DNA of 64,000 nucleotides from Nocardia sp. NBC_01329 (GTDB taxonomy: Bacteria > Actinomycetota > Actinomycetes > Mycobacteriales > Mycobacteriaceae), in NCBI RefSeq assembly GCF_035956715.1, contig NZ_CP108381.1, positions 1,302,001 to 1,366,000 of the forward strand, written 5' to 3'. Below are positions 27,816 to 40,615 of this stretch, in pieces (position 1 is the first letter of the stretch; every line of letters starts with the position of its first letter). The position numbers and the translations under genes were made by a program. A model generated the notes under the pieces. It saw only the letters and a program-made list of their open reading frames with translations. It was not told the DNA's origin and searched no databases.

Positions 27816-30494
27816 GTGCAGACCCACGAGATCAGACGGCGGTTCCTGGACCATTTCGTAAGTGCCGGGCATACAGAGGTGTCCAGCGCATCGCTGATTC
27901 TCGACGACCCGAACCTGCTGTTCGTGAACGCGGGCATGGTGCAGTTCAAGCCGTATTTCCTCGGTCAGCAGACCCCGCCGTTCCCGCGCGCGACCAGCGT
28001 GCAGAAATGCGTGCGTACCGGTGATATCGAGGAAGTCGGCGTCACCACGCGACACAATACGTTCTTCCAGATGGCGGGTAATTTCTCGTTCGGCGACTAC
28101 TTCAAGGAAGGCGCCATCCGCTTCGCCTGGGAGCTGATCACCAACCCGCAAGAGGACGGCGGATACGGGTTCGATCCGGAGCGGATCTGGGTCACCGCCT
28201 ACCAGGACGATCCCGAGGCCGCCGAGATCTGGCGCCGAGTGGCCGGTATCCCCGACGAGCGGATCCAGTTCCGCGACGGTAAGGACAACTACTGGGATAT
28301 GGGCGTACCCGGCCCCGGCGGGCCCTGTTCGGAGATCTATTACGACCGCGGACCGGAATACGGTCGCGACGGCGGGCCCGTTGCCGACGAGGACCGCTAC
28401 CTGGAGATCTGGAACCTGGTCTTCATGCAGGACATCCGCGGCGAGGACAGCCCGAAGCTGGGTTTCCCCCCGATCGGAGTGCTACCCAAGAAGAACATCG
28501 ATACCGGTATGGGCGTCGAGCGCATCGCATTGCTGCTCCAGGGCGTCGACAACGTCTACGAAACCGATCTGCTGCGTCCCATCATCGACAAGGCCGAGGA
28601 ACTGACCGGCCGCTCCTACGGTGTGGAACACGCCGACGATGTGCGGTTCCGGGTCATCGCCGATCACGCGCGCACCTCGGCCATGCTGATCGCCGACGGC
28701 GTCAACCCCGGTAACGACGGCCGCGGCTATGTGTTGCGCCGGTTGCTGCGCCGGATCGTGCGCTCGGCCCGGCTGCTCGGCGCCGAACAGCCGGTGATGA
28801 GCGAATTCATGCGGGTCGTGCGCGATCTGATGGCACCGTCGTATCCGGAACTGGCCACCGACTACTCGCGTATCGAAACCGTCGCCGTCGGCGAGGAGAC
28901 GGCATTCCGCAAGACGCTCAGCACGGGTTCGAAGCTGTTCGACGAAACCGCCGAGCAGGTCAAGGCGACGGCTCCGCGCGGTGGTACCGGCACCATCTCC
29001 GGTGCCGATGCCTTCACCCTGCACGACACCTACGGGTTCCCGATCGATCTCACCCTGGAGATGGCCGCGGAGGCCGGATTGTCGGTGGACGAGGACGGGT
29101 TCCGCACGCTGATGGCCGAACAACGCCGGCGAGCCAAGGAAGACGCGCACGCGCGCAAGCACGCGCACGCCGACCTCTCGGTGTACAAGGACCTGGTCGA
29201 CCGCGGCGATACCGAGTTCACCGGCTTCGACGAACTGACCTCCGAGGCGCATGTGCTGGCCCTGATCTCCGACGGGGTTCGGGTGCCCACCGCGCAGGCC
29301 GGCACCGATATCGAGGTGATCCTGGATCGCAGCCCGCTCTACGCCGAATCCGGCGGGCAGATCGCCGACCGCGGCACCATCACCGCGGCGGGCACAAAGC
29401 TCGTCGTCAACGATGTGCAGAAGATCGCGAAGAAACTGTGGGTGCACCGTTGTACCGTCGAGCAGGGCCAGATCACCGAGGGTGATGTGGTGCTGGCTCA
29501 GGTCGACCCGGGTTGGCGGCGCGGTGCCACCCAGGGGCATTCCGGTACCCATATGGTGCACGCGGCGCTGCGCCAGGTGCTGGGCCCGAACGCGGTCCAG
29601 GCGGGTTCGTTGAACAAGCCGGGCTACCTGCGATTCGATTTCAGTTGGCAGGGTCAGCTCACCGAACAGCAGCGGGCCGATATCGAAGCGGTGTCCAACG
29701 ACGGTGTGGGCGCGGACTTCCCGGTGAACACCTTCGTCACCGATCTGCCCAAGGCCAAGGAGATGGGCGCTCTGGCGCTGTTCGGGGAGAACTACGGTGA
29801 CCGGGTTCGTGTGGTCGAGATGGGTGGGCCGTTCTCGATGGAACTCTGCGGTGGCACCCATGTGGGCCACTCGTCGCAGATCGGCCCCATCACCTTGCTC
29901 GGGGAGTCGTCGGTGGGTTCGGGCGTGCGGCGTGTGGAGGCCTTCGTCGGCCTGGACTCCTACCGGCATCTGGCCAAGGAGCGGGCGCTGCTCGCGGGTG
30001 TCGCGTCCATGTTGAAGGTTCCCTCCGACGAGGTGCCGGGCCGGGTCGAGCAGTTGGTGGACCGGCTCCGGGTCGCCGAGAAAGAACTCGAGCGGACCAA
30101 GATCGCCGCAGTGCTGTCCTCGGCCGGCACGTTCGCCGACGCTGCCGAACGGATCGGCGAGGTGCTGCTCGTGGCAGCCGCCGCGCCCGCGGGAGTCTCG
30201 GCCGGCGATCTGCGCACCCTGGCCACCGATATCCGCGGGCGGCTGGGCACCACCCCCGCAATCGTGGTGTTGCTCGGAAATAACGAGGGCAAGGTGCCCT
30301 TCGTGGTGACCGTGAACAAGCCCGCCCAGGCGCTGGGATTCGCCGCAGGCGATCTCGTGGGCGTCTTCGGGCCGCGGATCGCGGGCCGCGGCGGCGGCAA
30401 GCCGGAAATGGCGCAGGGCGCGGGCTCGGATCCCACGGGGATCGAGGCGGGTCTGGCGGCAGTGCGCGATCACATCGGCACACACGCCGGCTGA
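27816..30494 (+). CDS. alaS: Alanyl-tRNA synthetase
   Basis: This 892-residue enzyme starts [14 protein letters not shown] from a GTG, as in most homologues. The class II catalytic core is in residues 1-250 ([40 protein letters not shown]). The tRNA-recognition domain follows. The editing domain keeps its zinc ligands in HSGTHMVH and CGGTHVGH. The C-terminal DHHA1-like C-Ala domain ends in [15 protein letters not shown]. All parts are complete. The stop overlaps the ruvX ATG by one base (TGATG), so alaS heads an operon alaS-ruvX-mltG-aroE. No leader structure is evident in the 36-base upstream gap. Confidence 0.96.
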   Translation: MQTHEIRRRFLDHFVSAGHTEVSSASLILDDPNLLFVNAGMVQFKPYFLGQQTPPFPRATSVQKCVRTGDIEEVGVTTRHNTFFQMAGNFSFGDYFKEGAIRFAWELITNPQEDGGYGFDPERIWVTAYQDDPEAAEIWRRVAGIPDERIQFRDGKDNYWDMGVPGPGGPCSEIYYDRGPEYGRDGGPVADEDRYLEIWNLVFMQDIRGEDSPKLGFPPIGVLPKKNIDTGMGVERIALLLQGVDNVYETDLLRPIIDKAEELTGRSYGVEHADDVRFRVIADHARTSAMLIADGVNPGNDGRGYVLRRLLRRIVRSARLLGAEQPVMSEFMRVVRDLMAPSYPELATDYSRIETVAVGEETAFRKTLSTGSKLFDETAEQVKATAPRGGTGTISGADAFTLHDTYGFPIDLTLEMAAEAGLSVDEDGFRTLMAEQRRRAKEDAHARKHAHADLSVYKDLVDRGDTEFTGFDELTSEAHVLALISDGVRVPTAQAGTDIEVILDRSPLYAESGGQIADRGTITAAGTKLVVNDVQKIAKKLWVHRCTVEQGQITEGDVVLAQVDPGWRRGATQGHSGTHMVHAALRQVLGPNAVQAGSLNKPGYLRFDFSWQGQLTEQQRADIEAVSNDGVGADFPVNTFVTDLPKAKEMGALALFGENYGDRVRVVEMGGPFSMELCGGTHVGHSSQIGPITLLGESSVGSGVRRVEAFVGLDSYRHLAKERALLAGVASMLKVPSDEVPGRVEQLVDRLRVAEKELERTKIAAVLSSAGTFADAAERIGEVLLVAAAAPAGVSAGDLRTLATDIRGRLGTTPAIVVLLGNNEGKVPFVVTVNKPAQALGFAAGDLVGVFGPRIAGRGGGKPEMAQGAGSDPTGIEAGLAAVRDHIGTHAG

Positions 30495-31093
30495 TGGCGG
30501 TGGGCTCGCAGGACGACCCTCCCGTCGACCGGCCCGATCCTGTCTCCGATCCGGGGCGGGGCCGGCGGCTGGGAATCGACGTGGGCAGCGTCCGGATCGG
30601 GGTCGCGGCGAGTGATCCCGACGGGATACTGGCGACGCCAGTGGAGACCGTACCGCGCGATACCGGCGCCCGCCGGGCCGGGCGTCGCCCGGCCGGTAGC
30701 GTACGCGACACCCGCTCCGGCCCCGGTCCGGGAGCCGATATCGCGCGAATCGTGGCGATCGCACACGAGTACGAGGTGGTGGAGGTCATCGTCGGTCTGC
30801 CCCGCACCCTGCGCGGCGAGAAGGGGACTTCGGCGCGGATGGCGACGGAGTTCGCCGGAAGGTTGCGCGACTCGCTGCCCGAAGTGCCGATCCGGCTTTC
30901 CGACGAACGTTTGACTACGGTGTCTGCTGCACGCGCTCTGCGGGACAGCGGTGTTCGAGCGCGCGGACAGCGGCAGGTGATCGATCAGGCGGCTGCTGTA
31001 TCGATCCTGCAGAGCTGGTTGGACGAACGGAGTTCTGTGATGAGGTCGGCCGAGGACGCGGCACGGACCGCGTTGTCCGGAGACGATGAATGA
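30494..31093 (+). CDS. ruvX: RuvX/YqgF Holliday-junction-resolvase-like nuclease
   Basis: The 199-residue protein has the RNase H-fold motif [12 protein letters not shown] (about residues 27-38), a second acidic motif in [14 protein letters not shown], and [11 protein letters not shown], plus the C-terminal Asp in [11 protein letters not shown]. This is the YqgF/RuvX family, implicated in pre-16S rRNA 5'-end maturation and once annotated as a Holliday junction resolvase. An extra Arg/Gly/Pro-rich segment of about 25 residues (about 54-78) interrupts the usual link between the ETVPRD strand and the following helix. It is in frame and could be a loop. The gene is translationally coupled to alaS and mltG. 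Confidence 0.9.
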   Translation: MAVGSQDDPPVDRPDPVSDPGRGRRLGIDVGSVRIGVAASDPDGILATPVETVPRDTGARRAGRRPAGSVRDTRSGPGPGADIARIVAIAHEYEVVEVIVGLPRTLRGEKGTSARMATEFAGRLRDSLPEVPIRLSDERLTTVSAARALRDSGVRARGQRQVIDQAAAVSILQSWLDERSSVMRSAEDAARTALSGDDE

Positions 31094-32574
31094 CGGATCG
31101 ATGGGCGCAAGCGGAGGCGCGATTCCGGCAGCGTGAGGCCGAACGGCGGTACCGCCGCGACGACAGGGCCTGGGAACGGTCCCGCCGGGCATCCGCCATG
31201 CCGGTCGCCGACGAGCCGGACCGGTACGACGAACCCGAGGAGGGCTGGGACCCTCTCGAAGATGACGACACCGCCGTCATCCCCCGCTATGTCGACGACG
31301 ACGAAGGCGAGTACGACGACGATTTCGACGACGAGCCCGAACCCGAGCCGCGGCCCCGGTCGCGTCGCCGCGCGGGAGCTCGGACCGCACCCGCTCGCGG
31401 TGGCCGCGCAGCGGCCCGGAAAGCCGCCCGCGAACAGGAGGGTGGTCGTCGCCGGCTGATCTGGGTGGCGGCGGCGGTGCTGCTGGTGCTGGTCGTCGGC
31501 GCGGGAGTGTACAAGCTGGTCAACCGCTACACCCCGGCCGAGGATTTCGCCGGACCGGCGGGCGCGCCCGTGGTGGTTCAGGTGCGATCGGGCGATACCG
31601 CCAGCGAGGTCGCCTCGACGATGGCGGAGGCGGGAATCGTCGCCAGTTCCGCTGCCTTCTACGAAGCCGCCGTGCAGAACGAAGGGATGAACGCGCTGCA
31701 GCCCGGCTACTACGCGATCCCGGTACACAGCCCGGCCGCGGACGCGGTCGCGGCACTGGTGACGCCCAGCTCGCGGGTCGGCAATGTGGTCGTGTCCGAG
31801 GGCCGGCAACTGCACGATCAGCACGATGTGAACACCGGCGCGCGTAAGGAGGGCATCTACACCAAGATCGCCGCGGCGAGCTGTGTGGGCGCCGAACCCG
31901 AACGCCGCTGCGTCACCTACGAACAACTCGAACAGGCCGGCGCGACCACCGATCTGGCCTCGCTCGGCGTCCCGGAGTGGGCCGTGGAATCGGTTCGCAC
32001 GGTTCCGGATCGCGCACGCCAGCTCGAGGGGTTGATCGCGGCCGGCAGCTGGGATTTCGACCCGAGCGGATCCGCGCTGGACATCCTGCGTCAGCTGGTC
32101 ACCGAGAGCGCCGACAATTACGAGGCCACCGGGCTGCTGGAATCGGGCCGGGTGAACGGGCTCAGCCCGTACGAAACGCTGATCGGCGCCTCCCTCGTGG
32201 AACGTGAAGCGCTGCCCCAGGATATGAGCAAGGTCGCCCGGGTGATCGTGAACCGGCTGGAAATCGATCAGCCGTTGCAGTTCGACTCGACGGTCAACTA
32301 CGCACTCGACAAGACCGAGGTCGCGACCACCGACGCCGACCGCAACCAGACCACGGCGTGGAACACCTACGCCATGCCCGGGCTGCCCGCGACCCCGATC
32401 TCCTCGCCGTCGATCGCGGCCCTGGAGGCGATGGAGGAACCCGAACCCGGTATCTGGCTGTACTTCGTGACGGTAGACAAAGAGGGGACGACGCTGTTCA
32501 CGGAGAGCTATACCGAACACTTGCAGAACATCGAATTGGCGATGGAGAGCGGGATTCTGGATAGTGGACGCTGA
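31090..32574 (+). CDS. mltG: Endolytic murein transglycosylase MltG
   Basis: The 494-residue inner-membrane protein cleaves nascent glycan strands during cell-wall synthesis. A cytoplasmic head of about 115 residues is extremely charged (acidic [14 protein letters not shown], then Arg-rich). One transmembrane helix follows at about 120-142, then a LysM-like region ([16 protein letters not shown]) and the YceG catalytic domain (about 280-490) with the likely catalytic Glu in [10 protein letters not shown] and the FDSTVNYAL and [13 protein letters not shown] motifs. The usual FPDTY segment is replaced by GSWDFDPSG. The ATG overlaps the ruvX stop, and the end overlaps aroE by 11 bases. It is equivalent to mycobacterial Rv2553c. 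Confidence 0.92.
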   Translation: MTDRWAQAEARFRQREAERRYRRDDRAWERSRRASAMPVADEPDRYDEPEEGWDPLEDDDTAVIPRYVDDDEGEYDDDFDDEPEPEPRPRSRRRAGARTAPARGGRAAARKAAREQEGGRRRLIWVAAAVLLVLVVGAGVYKLVNRYTPAEDFAGPAGAPVVVQVRSGDTASEVASTMAEAGIVASSAAFYEAAVQNEGMNALQPGYYAIPVHSPAADAVAALVTPSSRVGNVVVSEGRQLHDQHDVNTGARKEGIYTKIAAASCVGAEPERRCVTYEQLEQAGATTDLASLGVPEWAVESVRTVPDRARQLEGLIAAGSWDFDPSGSALDILRQLVTESADNYEATGLLESGRVNGLSPYETLIGASLVEREALPQDMSKVARVIVNRLEIDQPLQFDSTVNYALDKTEVATTDADRNQTTAWNTYAMPGLPATPISSPSIAALEAMEEPEPGIWLYFVTVDKEGTTLFTESYTEHLQNIELAMESGILDSGR

Positions 32575-33391
32575 CCCCGCGGGCCCGCGCCGCGCCGCTG
32601 TGCTCGGCAGCCCCATCACCCATTCGAAGTCTCCACAGCTGCATCTGGCCGCCTATCGTGCGCTGGGGCTGGACTGGACCTACGAGCGGATCGAGTGCAC
32701 CGCCGCGCAATTGCCCGGACTGGTGGCCGGGCTCGGCCCGGAGTGGGCCGGATTGTCGGTGACCATGCCGGGCAAGGAAGCCGCGCTCGCGTATGCGCAG
32801 ATCCGCACCGAGCGTGCTGTACTCGTCGGTTCGGCCAATACCCTGGTCCGCACCGCGAGCGGCTGGCGCGCGGACTGTACGGATGTGGACGGGGTGCTGG
32901 GCGCGTTACGCGGCGGCGGCGTACGGGAACTGTCCGAGGCGGTGGTGCTCGGTGCCGGAGGCACCGCACGACCCGCGCTCCTGGCCTTGACCGAACTCGG
33001 TGCGCAGACGGTCACCATCGTCGCCCGCGACGCCGGCCGGGCGGCCGGGGCCCGGGAACTCGCCGAGCAGCTCGGCCTGTCGGCCCGGGTGATCGGATTT
33101 GCCGCCCCGGAGCTGGCCGCAGTCTGTAGCAGCGCGGGGGCCGTGGTCAGCACCGTTCCGTATCCGGCGGCCGCGACGGTAGCCGGTGCGGTGGCCGCCG
33201 CGCCCGTGGTGCTCGATGCGCTGTACAGCCCGTGGCCCACCCCACTGGCCGAAGCAGTGGTTGCCGCCGGGCACACCGTGATCGGTGGTCTGCAGATGTT
33301 GCTCGAACAGGCATACGGACAGGTCGAACAGTTCACCGGCCGGCCCGCGCCCCGGGAGGCGATGGCCGCCGCGCTCGGCGACCTCGGGTGA
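32564..33391 (+). CDS. aroE: Shikimate dehydrogenase
   Basis: The 275-residue enzyme reduces 3-dehydroshikimate to shikimate. Substrate-binding motifs are SPITHSKSPQLH (Ser21, Ser23), the catalytic Lys71 in MPGKEA, and Asn92 in SANTLV. The next motif, usually NTD, reads Cys105-Thr106-Asp107 (RADCTDVDG), so the conserved Asn is changed while the catalytic Asp is kept. The NADP-binding part shows VLGAGGTARPALLAL. It ends with QVEQFTGRPAPREAM. The GTG at 32564 lies inside the mltG 3' end, indicating coupling. It is the last gene of the alaS operon and supplies the aromatic pathway encoded by aroB-aroK-aroC just beyond. Confidence 0.92.
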   Translation: MDADPAGPRRAAVLGSPITHSKSPQLHLAAYRALGLDWTYERIECTAAQLPGLVAGLGPEWAGLSVTMPGKEAALAYAQIRTERAVLVGSANTLVRTASGWRADCTDVDGVLGALRGGGVRELSEAVVLGAGGTARPALLALTELGAQTVTIVARDAGRAAGARELAEQLGLSARVIGFAAPELAAVCSSAGAVVSTVPYPAAATVAGAVAAAPVVLDALYSPWPTPLAEAVVAAGHTVIGGLQMLLEQAYGQVEQFTGRPAPREAMAAALGDLG

Positions 33392-33421
33392 ACGACCGAC
33401 CACCGTAGCCCGGCGAAAATC

Positions 33422-33435
33422 TGTAACGGGTTCTA
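33422..33435. promoter_or_regulatory. Single KstR-type site upstream of a small membrane protein
   Basis: TGTAACGGGTTCTA matches TNNAACNNGTTNNA and lies 20 bases before the start of the small membrane protein gene. It is less symmetric than the pair at 18.5 kb. Matches to such a short degenerate pattern occur by chance, so this is tentative. Confidence 0.3.
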
Positions 33436-33454
33436 GTTCGCTGCGCGGAGCGTT

Positions 33455-33937
33455 ATGGTGATCGGCATGACTGCGTGGTTGTTGCGGGCACTGGCGCTCG
33501 GTGGACTGGCCGTCGTGCTGCGGGTACTCCTGGGATTCGCGATGGGATACATCCCGACCTACGGGGTGTGGTTGCGGCTGTTGTGCCTGGTAGTACTGAT
33601 CGGCGTCGCGGTGGCGTGGGGCCTGCGCGACGGCCGGGCCGACCGCCACCGGCATCCGAACCCTGAGCACGGAACAGATCTGACGATCCGGTGGCTGCAG
33701 ACTGCGGTGGTCGCCGGTGTGGGCTGTGGGCTGGTGTCCTGGCTGCTGGATTTCCTGCCGACGATCGACCTCGGTGACGGCGGGCTGCTCTTCGAGGCCA
33801 CGGCCGCGTCGGCGTTCATCGTCCTGTTGGTGTTCATCCCCGGGCTCATCGGCGTGGCCGTGGGGCGGAAGCTCGGGAGTCGCGACAACGAGCGTTCGGC
33901 GGGGCCGGTCTCGCCCGCACTCGGTGCACCCGCCTGA
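33455..33937 (+). CDS. Small four-helix membrane protein (B-4DMT-like)
   Basis: This 160-residue protein has four hydrophobic segments, at about residues 6-28, 38-58, 80-102 and 115-138, with a basic loop between the second and third. The size and four-helix layout agree with the B-4DMT family (four-helix relatives of drug/metabolite transporters), which I recall near aroE in related species. Transport substrate is unknown, and such short proteins would need to dimerise. Two ATG codons are possible (33455 and 33467); GGAG four bases before the first favours it, whereas homologues seem to begin at the second (MTAWLLRAL). It ends before a strong hairpin terminator facing aroB. Confidence 0.65.
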   Translation: MVIGMTAWLLRALALGGLAVVLRVLLGFAMGYIPTYGVWLRLLCLVVLIGVAVAWGLRDGRADRHRHPNPEHGTDLTIRWLQTAVVAGVGCGLVSWLLDFLPTIDLGDGGLLFEATAASAFIVLLVFIPGLIGVAVGRKLGSRDNERSAGPVSPALGAPA

Positions 33938-33976
33938 CGGCTGTGTAGAGGGGAACTCGGCCGCACCACAGGTTTC

Positions 33977-34010
33977 GAGGTCCGCGATCGTAGTAGCGAT
34001 CGCGGACCTC
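33977..34010. terminator. 14-bp hairpin between convergent genes
   Basis: Arms 33977-33990 (GAGGTCCGCGATCG) and 33997-34010 are perfectly complementary around the loop TAGTAG. It sits 40 bases after the membrane protein stop and 31 bases before the aroB stop on the opposite strand. It can serve both directions. Confidence 0.8.
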
Positions 34011-34040
34011 TGTTCTCGCCTCACGGTAGGGCCTCCCGCC

Positions 34041-36033
<1,993 letters not shown>

Positions 36034-36034
<1 letters not shown>

Positions 36035-37251
36035 TACGCCGGGTCGGCGACGGTATCGCCCGGGTTCAGATGCGGGCGGCCGCTGATCCGCTTCACGTAG
36101 CCGTCGAGGTTGCTCACGGTCTCGGCGAGCGAATCGCCGCCGAATTTCTCCAGTGCGGCCTGCGCCACCACCAGTGCGACCATCGATTCGGCGACCACCC
36201 CGGCGGCCGGGACCGCGCACACATCGGAGCGCTGGTGGATCGCTACGGCTTCCTCGCCGGTGGACATATCGACTGTGGCCAACGCGCGTGGAACCGTGGA
36301 GATGGGCTTCATCGCCGCCCGCACCCGCAGCGGCTCCCCGTTGGTCATCCCGCCTTCGAGACCACCGGCGCGGTTGGAGGATCGCAGGACGCCGTCGCTG
36401 CCGGGGCGCATCTCGTCGTGAGCCCGGCTGCCGCGTCGCCGCGCCGTCTCGAAGCCGTCGCCGACCTCGACGCCCTTGATGGCCTGGATCCCCATGAGCG
36501 CTGCCGCGAGCCGCGAGTCCAACCGGTTCTCGCCACTGGTGAACGAGCCCAGTCCGATCGGGAGCCCGGTGACGACCACCTCGACCACACCGCCCAGGGT
36601 GTCGCCGTCCTTCTTGGCCGCCTCTATCTCGGCGATCATGGCCGCCTCGGCATCGGAGTCGAAAGCCCGGACCGGACTGTTGTCGATCGCCGCCAGATCG
36701 GCACCGGTGGGCACCACGCCGGTCGTATTGGCGGCCGTACCGATGGACACCACATGGGAGACGACCTCCACGCCGAGAGCCTCGCGGAGGAATGCGCGCG
36801 CCACGGTGCCGGCCGCGACCCGGGCCGCGGTCTCGCGGGCACTCGCGCGTTCCAGAACCGGGCGAGCATCGTCGAAACCGTATTTGAGCATGCCCGAGTA
36901 GTCGGCGTGACCGGGGCGGGGGCGGGTGAGCGGAGCATTGCGGGCCAGTTCGGCCAGTTCGGCCTCGTCGACCGGATCGGCGGACATCACCGTGGTCCAT
37001 TTGGGCCATTCGGAATTGGCGATCTCGATGGCGACGGGCCCACCCATGGTGCGGCCGTGGCGGACGCCGCCGATCACGGTGACCTTGTCGGCCTCGAACT
37101 TCATCCGGGCGCCGCGACCGTAGCCCAGCCGTCGGCGCGCCAGCTGTGCGGAGATCTCCTCCGAGGTCACCTCGACACCGGCGACCATTCCTTCGAGGAT
37201 GGCGACGAGAGCGGGTCCGTGGGATTCTCCAGCAGTTATCCAGCGCAGCAC
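36034..37251 (-). CDS. aroC: Chorismate synthase
   Basis: The 405-residue flavin-dependent enzyme converts EPSP to chorismate. Signature segments are [15 protein letters not shown] at the start, [40 protein letters not shown], and [16 protein letters not shown]. The GTG at 37251 was chosen because homologues begin with [11 protein letters not shown]; an upstream in-frame ATG adds 19 residues without similarity. It is the first gene of aroC-aroK-aroB. The A24-type peptidase gene lies 96 bases upstream on the same strand, possibly with a separate transcript. The sequence is complete and typical. Confidence 0.95.
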
Positions 37252-37347
37252 GCCGACTATCTTCCCATGTCGGCGCGACGGACGGGGGACGCGGTCGGGC
37301 GTGCTCATCGGCCCGGGACGCCCGCTGTGCCCGGGATTGCCACGTGG

Positions 37348-37839
37348 TCACCACAGCGCGAGCCCCAGAAGTGTCGCGGCACACATCGACAGACCGTGCG
37401 GGATCGTCGGCTCGGGTGGCCCCGGCCCCCGTGCCCGCGAGTCGGCGGTACGCCGAGAGCTCCCGTGTATGCAGCGCCCCGCCCGGTGCCCGAGTAGTGC
37501 GCCGACGCCGGCGGCGACGGTCAGCAACGGTGCCGCGAGCGCCGACCATACCCAGGCCTGAACGCCACCCAGTCCCGCGGCCGCGCCCAGCCCCAGCGCC
37601 AGCTTCACATCGCCGGCGCCCAACGCCGCCGGGCGCACCAGGTGGATCACCAGATACGGCGCCGCCAGCAGCGCTGCACCACGACCGGCGGCGAGGAAGT
37701 GCCCGGTAGATGCCGCATAGGCGAGCACTGCGGCGGCACCGGTGAGAGTGAGTGAGTTGGGCAGCCGCCGGGAGCGGATATCGCTGATGCTCAGTGCCGC
37801 ACACCAAGCGGTGAAGGCGAGGAAACAGATGGTCGTCAC
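37348..37839 (-). CDS. Prepilin peptidase-like A24 membrane protease
   Basis: The 163-residue polytopic protein has the two aspartate motifs of A24 peptidases: Asp in SISDIRSRRLPN near residue 20 and Asp in GAGDVKLALG near residue 80, within about five hydrophobic segments. It lacks the N-terminal methylase domain of full prepilin peptidases, like CpaA/TadV and mycobacterial Rv2551c. It would process Flp/Tad-type pilins or pseudopilins, but no such gene is in the window. A GTG at 37839 is the chosen start; GGAG lies unusually close, so translation may begin at an upstream in-frame TTG (37887). The C-terminal half contains a polar loop (about 115-140). Confidence 0.75.
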   Translation of the reverse strand: MTTICFLAFTAWCAALSISDIRSRRLPNSLTLTGAAAVLAYAASTGHFLAAGRGAALLAAPYLVIHLVRPAALGAGDVKLALGLGAAAGLGGVQAWVWSALAAPLLTVAAGVGALLGHRAGRCIHGSSRRTADSRARGPGPPEPTIPHGLSMCAATLLGLALW

Positions 37840-38006
37840 CTCTCCACGATCGCGAGCGCCCGGTCCTTCCGGGGTCGTCGAAGGCAATATGTGGACAACC
37901 GGGGCTAACGCGCCGGGATGTGAACAGCCGCTGCTCCGGATCTCCGCCGGGGCCCGTCGGCCGGACAGCGCGTGTGCCCGGGCCGGGTCGGCGGTACTTT
38001 TGTCCC

Positions 38007-39143
38007 ATGTCTGCTGATGCCGGCCGTGGCCTGCGGGTCCGGCCCGATTTCGCTGCCCGGCGCGGTGCGCTGCGCAATCTGCTGGTGGAGAACGAGATCG
38101 ACGGCCTACTGGTCACCGATCTGGTCAACATCCGCTACCTCACCGGGTTCACCGGCTCGAACGCCGCGTTGCTGGTGCACTCGTGGGACACCGCAGGTGC
38201 CGAGGATCGCACGGTGATCTCGACCGATGGCCGCTACGACACCCAGGTCGCCGAACAGGTGCCCGATCTGCGGGCCGCGATCGCCCGCGCGGTCACGCGC
38301 CGGGTGGTGGAACTGGCGGGGGAGTGGCAGTTCGGACGGCTGGGTTACGAGAGTCATATCGTCACCGTCGACCAGCATCGAGCGCTGCTCGAACTCGGTT
38401 CGGGCCTGGAGTTCGTGGCTACCCCGGGGCTGATCGAGCAACTGCGCATGGTCAAGGACGAGTACGAGGTAGACCGATTGCGCAGTGCGTGCGCGGTCGG
38501 GGACGGGGCGCTGGCCGCATTACTGGAGGCCGGAGCGCTGCGGCCGGGACGGACCGAGCGTCAGGTCGCCCGGGATCTGGAATGGGCAATGTTCGAGCGC
38601 GGCGCCGCCGGGGTCGCGTTCGAGACCATCGTCGCCGCCGGTGCCAATTCGGCCGTTCCGCATCACCGGCCCACCGAGGCAGAGTTGGCCATCGGTGATT
38701 TCGTCAAGATCGACTTCGGTGCCGTCGTGGACGGCTACCACTCCGATATGACCCGGACCTTCGTACTCGGTGAACCCATGCAGTGGCAGCGTGAGGTGTA
38801 CGACCTGGTATACGCCGCGCAGCGGGCCGGTCGCGAAGCGCTGCGGCCCGGGGTGCCCTGCGCCGATGTGGACGCCGCCGCCCGTGCGGTCATCGCCGCC
38901 GCCGGTCACGGCCCCCTGTTCGTGCACGGCCTGGGGCACGGGGTGGGGCTGCGCATCCACGAAGCACCCGGAATCGCCAAAACGGGCACGGGTACACTCC
39001 TGACTGGCGTGGCGGTGACCGTCGAACCAGGTGTGTACTTTCCCGGCCGCGGCGGGGTCCGGATCGAGGACACGCTCGTGGTGCGCGAAGGGGGCCCGGA
39101 ATTGCTCACCAACACCAGCAAAGACCTGATCGTCGTCGGATGA
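38007..39143 (+). CDS. pepQ: Xaa-Pro peptidase (M24 family)
   Basis: A 378-residue cytoplasmic metallopeptidase. The N-terminal creatinase-like domain (about 20-150; VTDLVNIRYLTGFTGSNAAL) is followed by the pita-bread catalytic domain with metal ligands in KIDFGAVVDGYHSDMTRTF (two Asp), HGLGHGVGLRIHE (His), VEPGVYFPG (Glu) and GVRIEDTLVV (Glu). It removes N-terminal residues next to proline. The ATG at 38007 was chosen over an in-frame upstream codon. Order pepQ-efp-nusB is the same as in mycobacteria, and the 36-base gap to efp suggests co-transcription. Confidence 0.92.
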   Translation: MSADAGRGLRVRPDFAARRGALRNLLVENEIDGLLVTDLVNIRYLTGFTGSNAALLVHSWDTAGAEDRTVISTDGRYDTQVAEQVPDLRAAIARAVTRRVVELAGEWQFGRLGYESHIVTVDQHRALLELGSGLEFVATPGLIEQLRMVKDEYEVDRLRSACAVGDGALAALLEAGALRPGRTERQVARDLEWAMFERGAAGVAFETIVAAGANSAVPHHRPTEAELAIGDFVKIDFGAVVDGYHSDMTRTFVLGEPMQWQREVYDLVYAAQRAGREALRPGVPCADVDAAARAVIAAAGHGPLFVHGLGHGVGLRIHEAPGIAKTGTGTLLTGVAVTVEPGVYFPGRGGVRIEDTLVVREGGPELLTNTSKDLIVVG

Positions 39144-39179
39144 CGACGGTCGCCCGAGAACCGAGGAGACCCGAACACA

Positions 39180-39743
<564 letters not shown>

Positions 39744-39744
39744 C

Positions 39745-40257
39745 GTGGCAGACCAGCCCGCGGACAAGAAATCCGCCTACAAGAAGCTCGGCGCTCGCCA
39801 CAAGGCGCGCCGCCGGGCGGTGGACCTGCTCTTCGAGGCCGAGGCCCGCGATGTCGATCCCGCGGACCTTGCCGACGAGCGGATCGAGCTCGCCGCCCGC
39901 GACCAGGGCGTGGCTCCGGTACACACCTACACCCGCACTCTGGTGGACGGTATCGCCGAGGAACTCGACCGGGTCGACGGGACGATCGAGTCCTATCTGC
40001 ACGATTGGACACTGCCCCGGTTGCCCGCGGTCGATCGCGCCATCCTGCGGGTCGCGGTATGGGAACTGCTGTACGCCCCCGACGTTCCGCCGATCGTCGC
40101 GGTGGACGAGGCGGTGGAGCTGGCCAAGGAGTTGTCCACCGATGATTCCCCGGGGTTCGTGAACGGGGTGCTGGGTCAGGTCGTGCAGGTGGCCCCGCAG
40201 ATCCGCGCAGCCGCAGCGGCCGCCGGTCGGCCCGCCGAAACCGATCCGGGGGACTGA
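39745..40257 (+). CDS. nusB: Transcription antitermination factor NusB
   Basis: The 170-residue all-helical RNA-binding protein shows the NusB pattern: an Arg-rich first helix ([20 protein letters not shown]), the central [24 protein letters not shown] and [27 protein letters not shown] split over two helices. It works with NusE/S10 at boxA sequences in rRNA operons. The GTG is one base past the efp stop, and the stop is one base before the YciI-like gene, so efp-nusB-YciI is one transcript. The N-terminal 15 residues are a short Lys-rich extension. Confidence 0.95.
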   Translation: MADQPADKKSAYKKLGARHKARRRAVDLLFEAEARDVDPADLADERIELAARDQGVAPVHTYTRTLVDGIAEELDRVDGTIESYLHDWTLPRLPAVDRAILRVAVWELLYAPDVPPIVAVDEAVELAKELSTDDSPGFVNGVLGQVVQVAPQIRAAAAAAGRPAETDPGD

Positions 40258-40258
40258 G

Positions 40259-40516
40259 ATGCGTAAGTATTTGGTGCTGGCGATCCGCACCCCGGCCTAC
40301 GATCAGGCGGTGGTCGAACCGCATCGCCGCTTCCTCGCCGAGTTGCGCGCCCGGGACATGCTGCAGGAATCCGGTCCGTTCACCGACGGAAGCGGCGGCG
40401 CCTATCTGGTGCTGGCCGATTCGCTGGAGGCCGCCGAGACGGTGGTGTACACCGATCCGCTGCACACCACCGGTTCCTCGAAGATCACGGTCCACGAATG
40501 GGAGATCACCGGCTGA
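40259..40516 (+). CDS. YciI-like protein
   Basis: The 85-residue ferredoxin-fold protein begins MRKYLVLAIRTPAYDQAVVEPH, with the conserved His of YciI-type proteins (PHRRFLAELRARDML), then GPFTDGSGGAYLVLADS and ITVHEWEIT. YciI-like proteins are small, often dimeric enzymes or binding proteins of mostly unknown role. The ATG follows the nusB stop by one base. The gene ends the efp operon. The 99 bases after it carry no gene. Confidence 0.85.
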   Translation: MRKYLVLAIRTPAYDQAVVEPHRRFLAELRARDMLQESGPFTDGSGGAYLVLADSLEAAETVVYTDPLHTTGSSKITVHEWEITG

Positions 40517-40615
40517 GCCGGTCTCGATCTCCGGAACTCCTCGCATACCGCGCTCGAATGAGAGGACGATAGGCTATCTATCGCAGTATCCCCTGATTTC
40601 GAGGAGTGCGGACGA

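Noticed and set aside
25968..28151. Minus-strand frame of 727 codons across rarA and the repeat cluster
   Set aside because: RarA and AlaS on the plus strand are certain; the antisense product shows only low-complexity sequence.
28482..30764. Minus-strand frame of 760 codons across alaS
   Set aside because: Mirror of alanyl-tRNA synthetase, with no recognisable motif.
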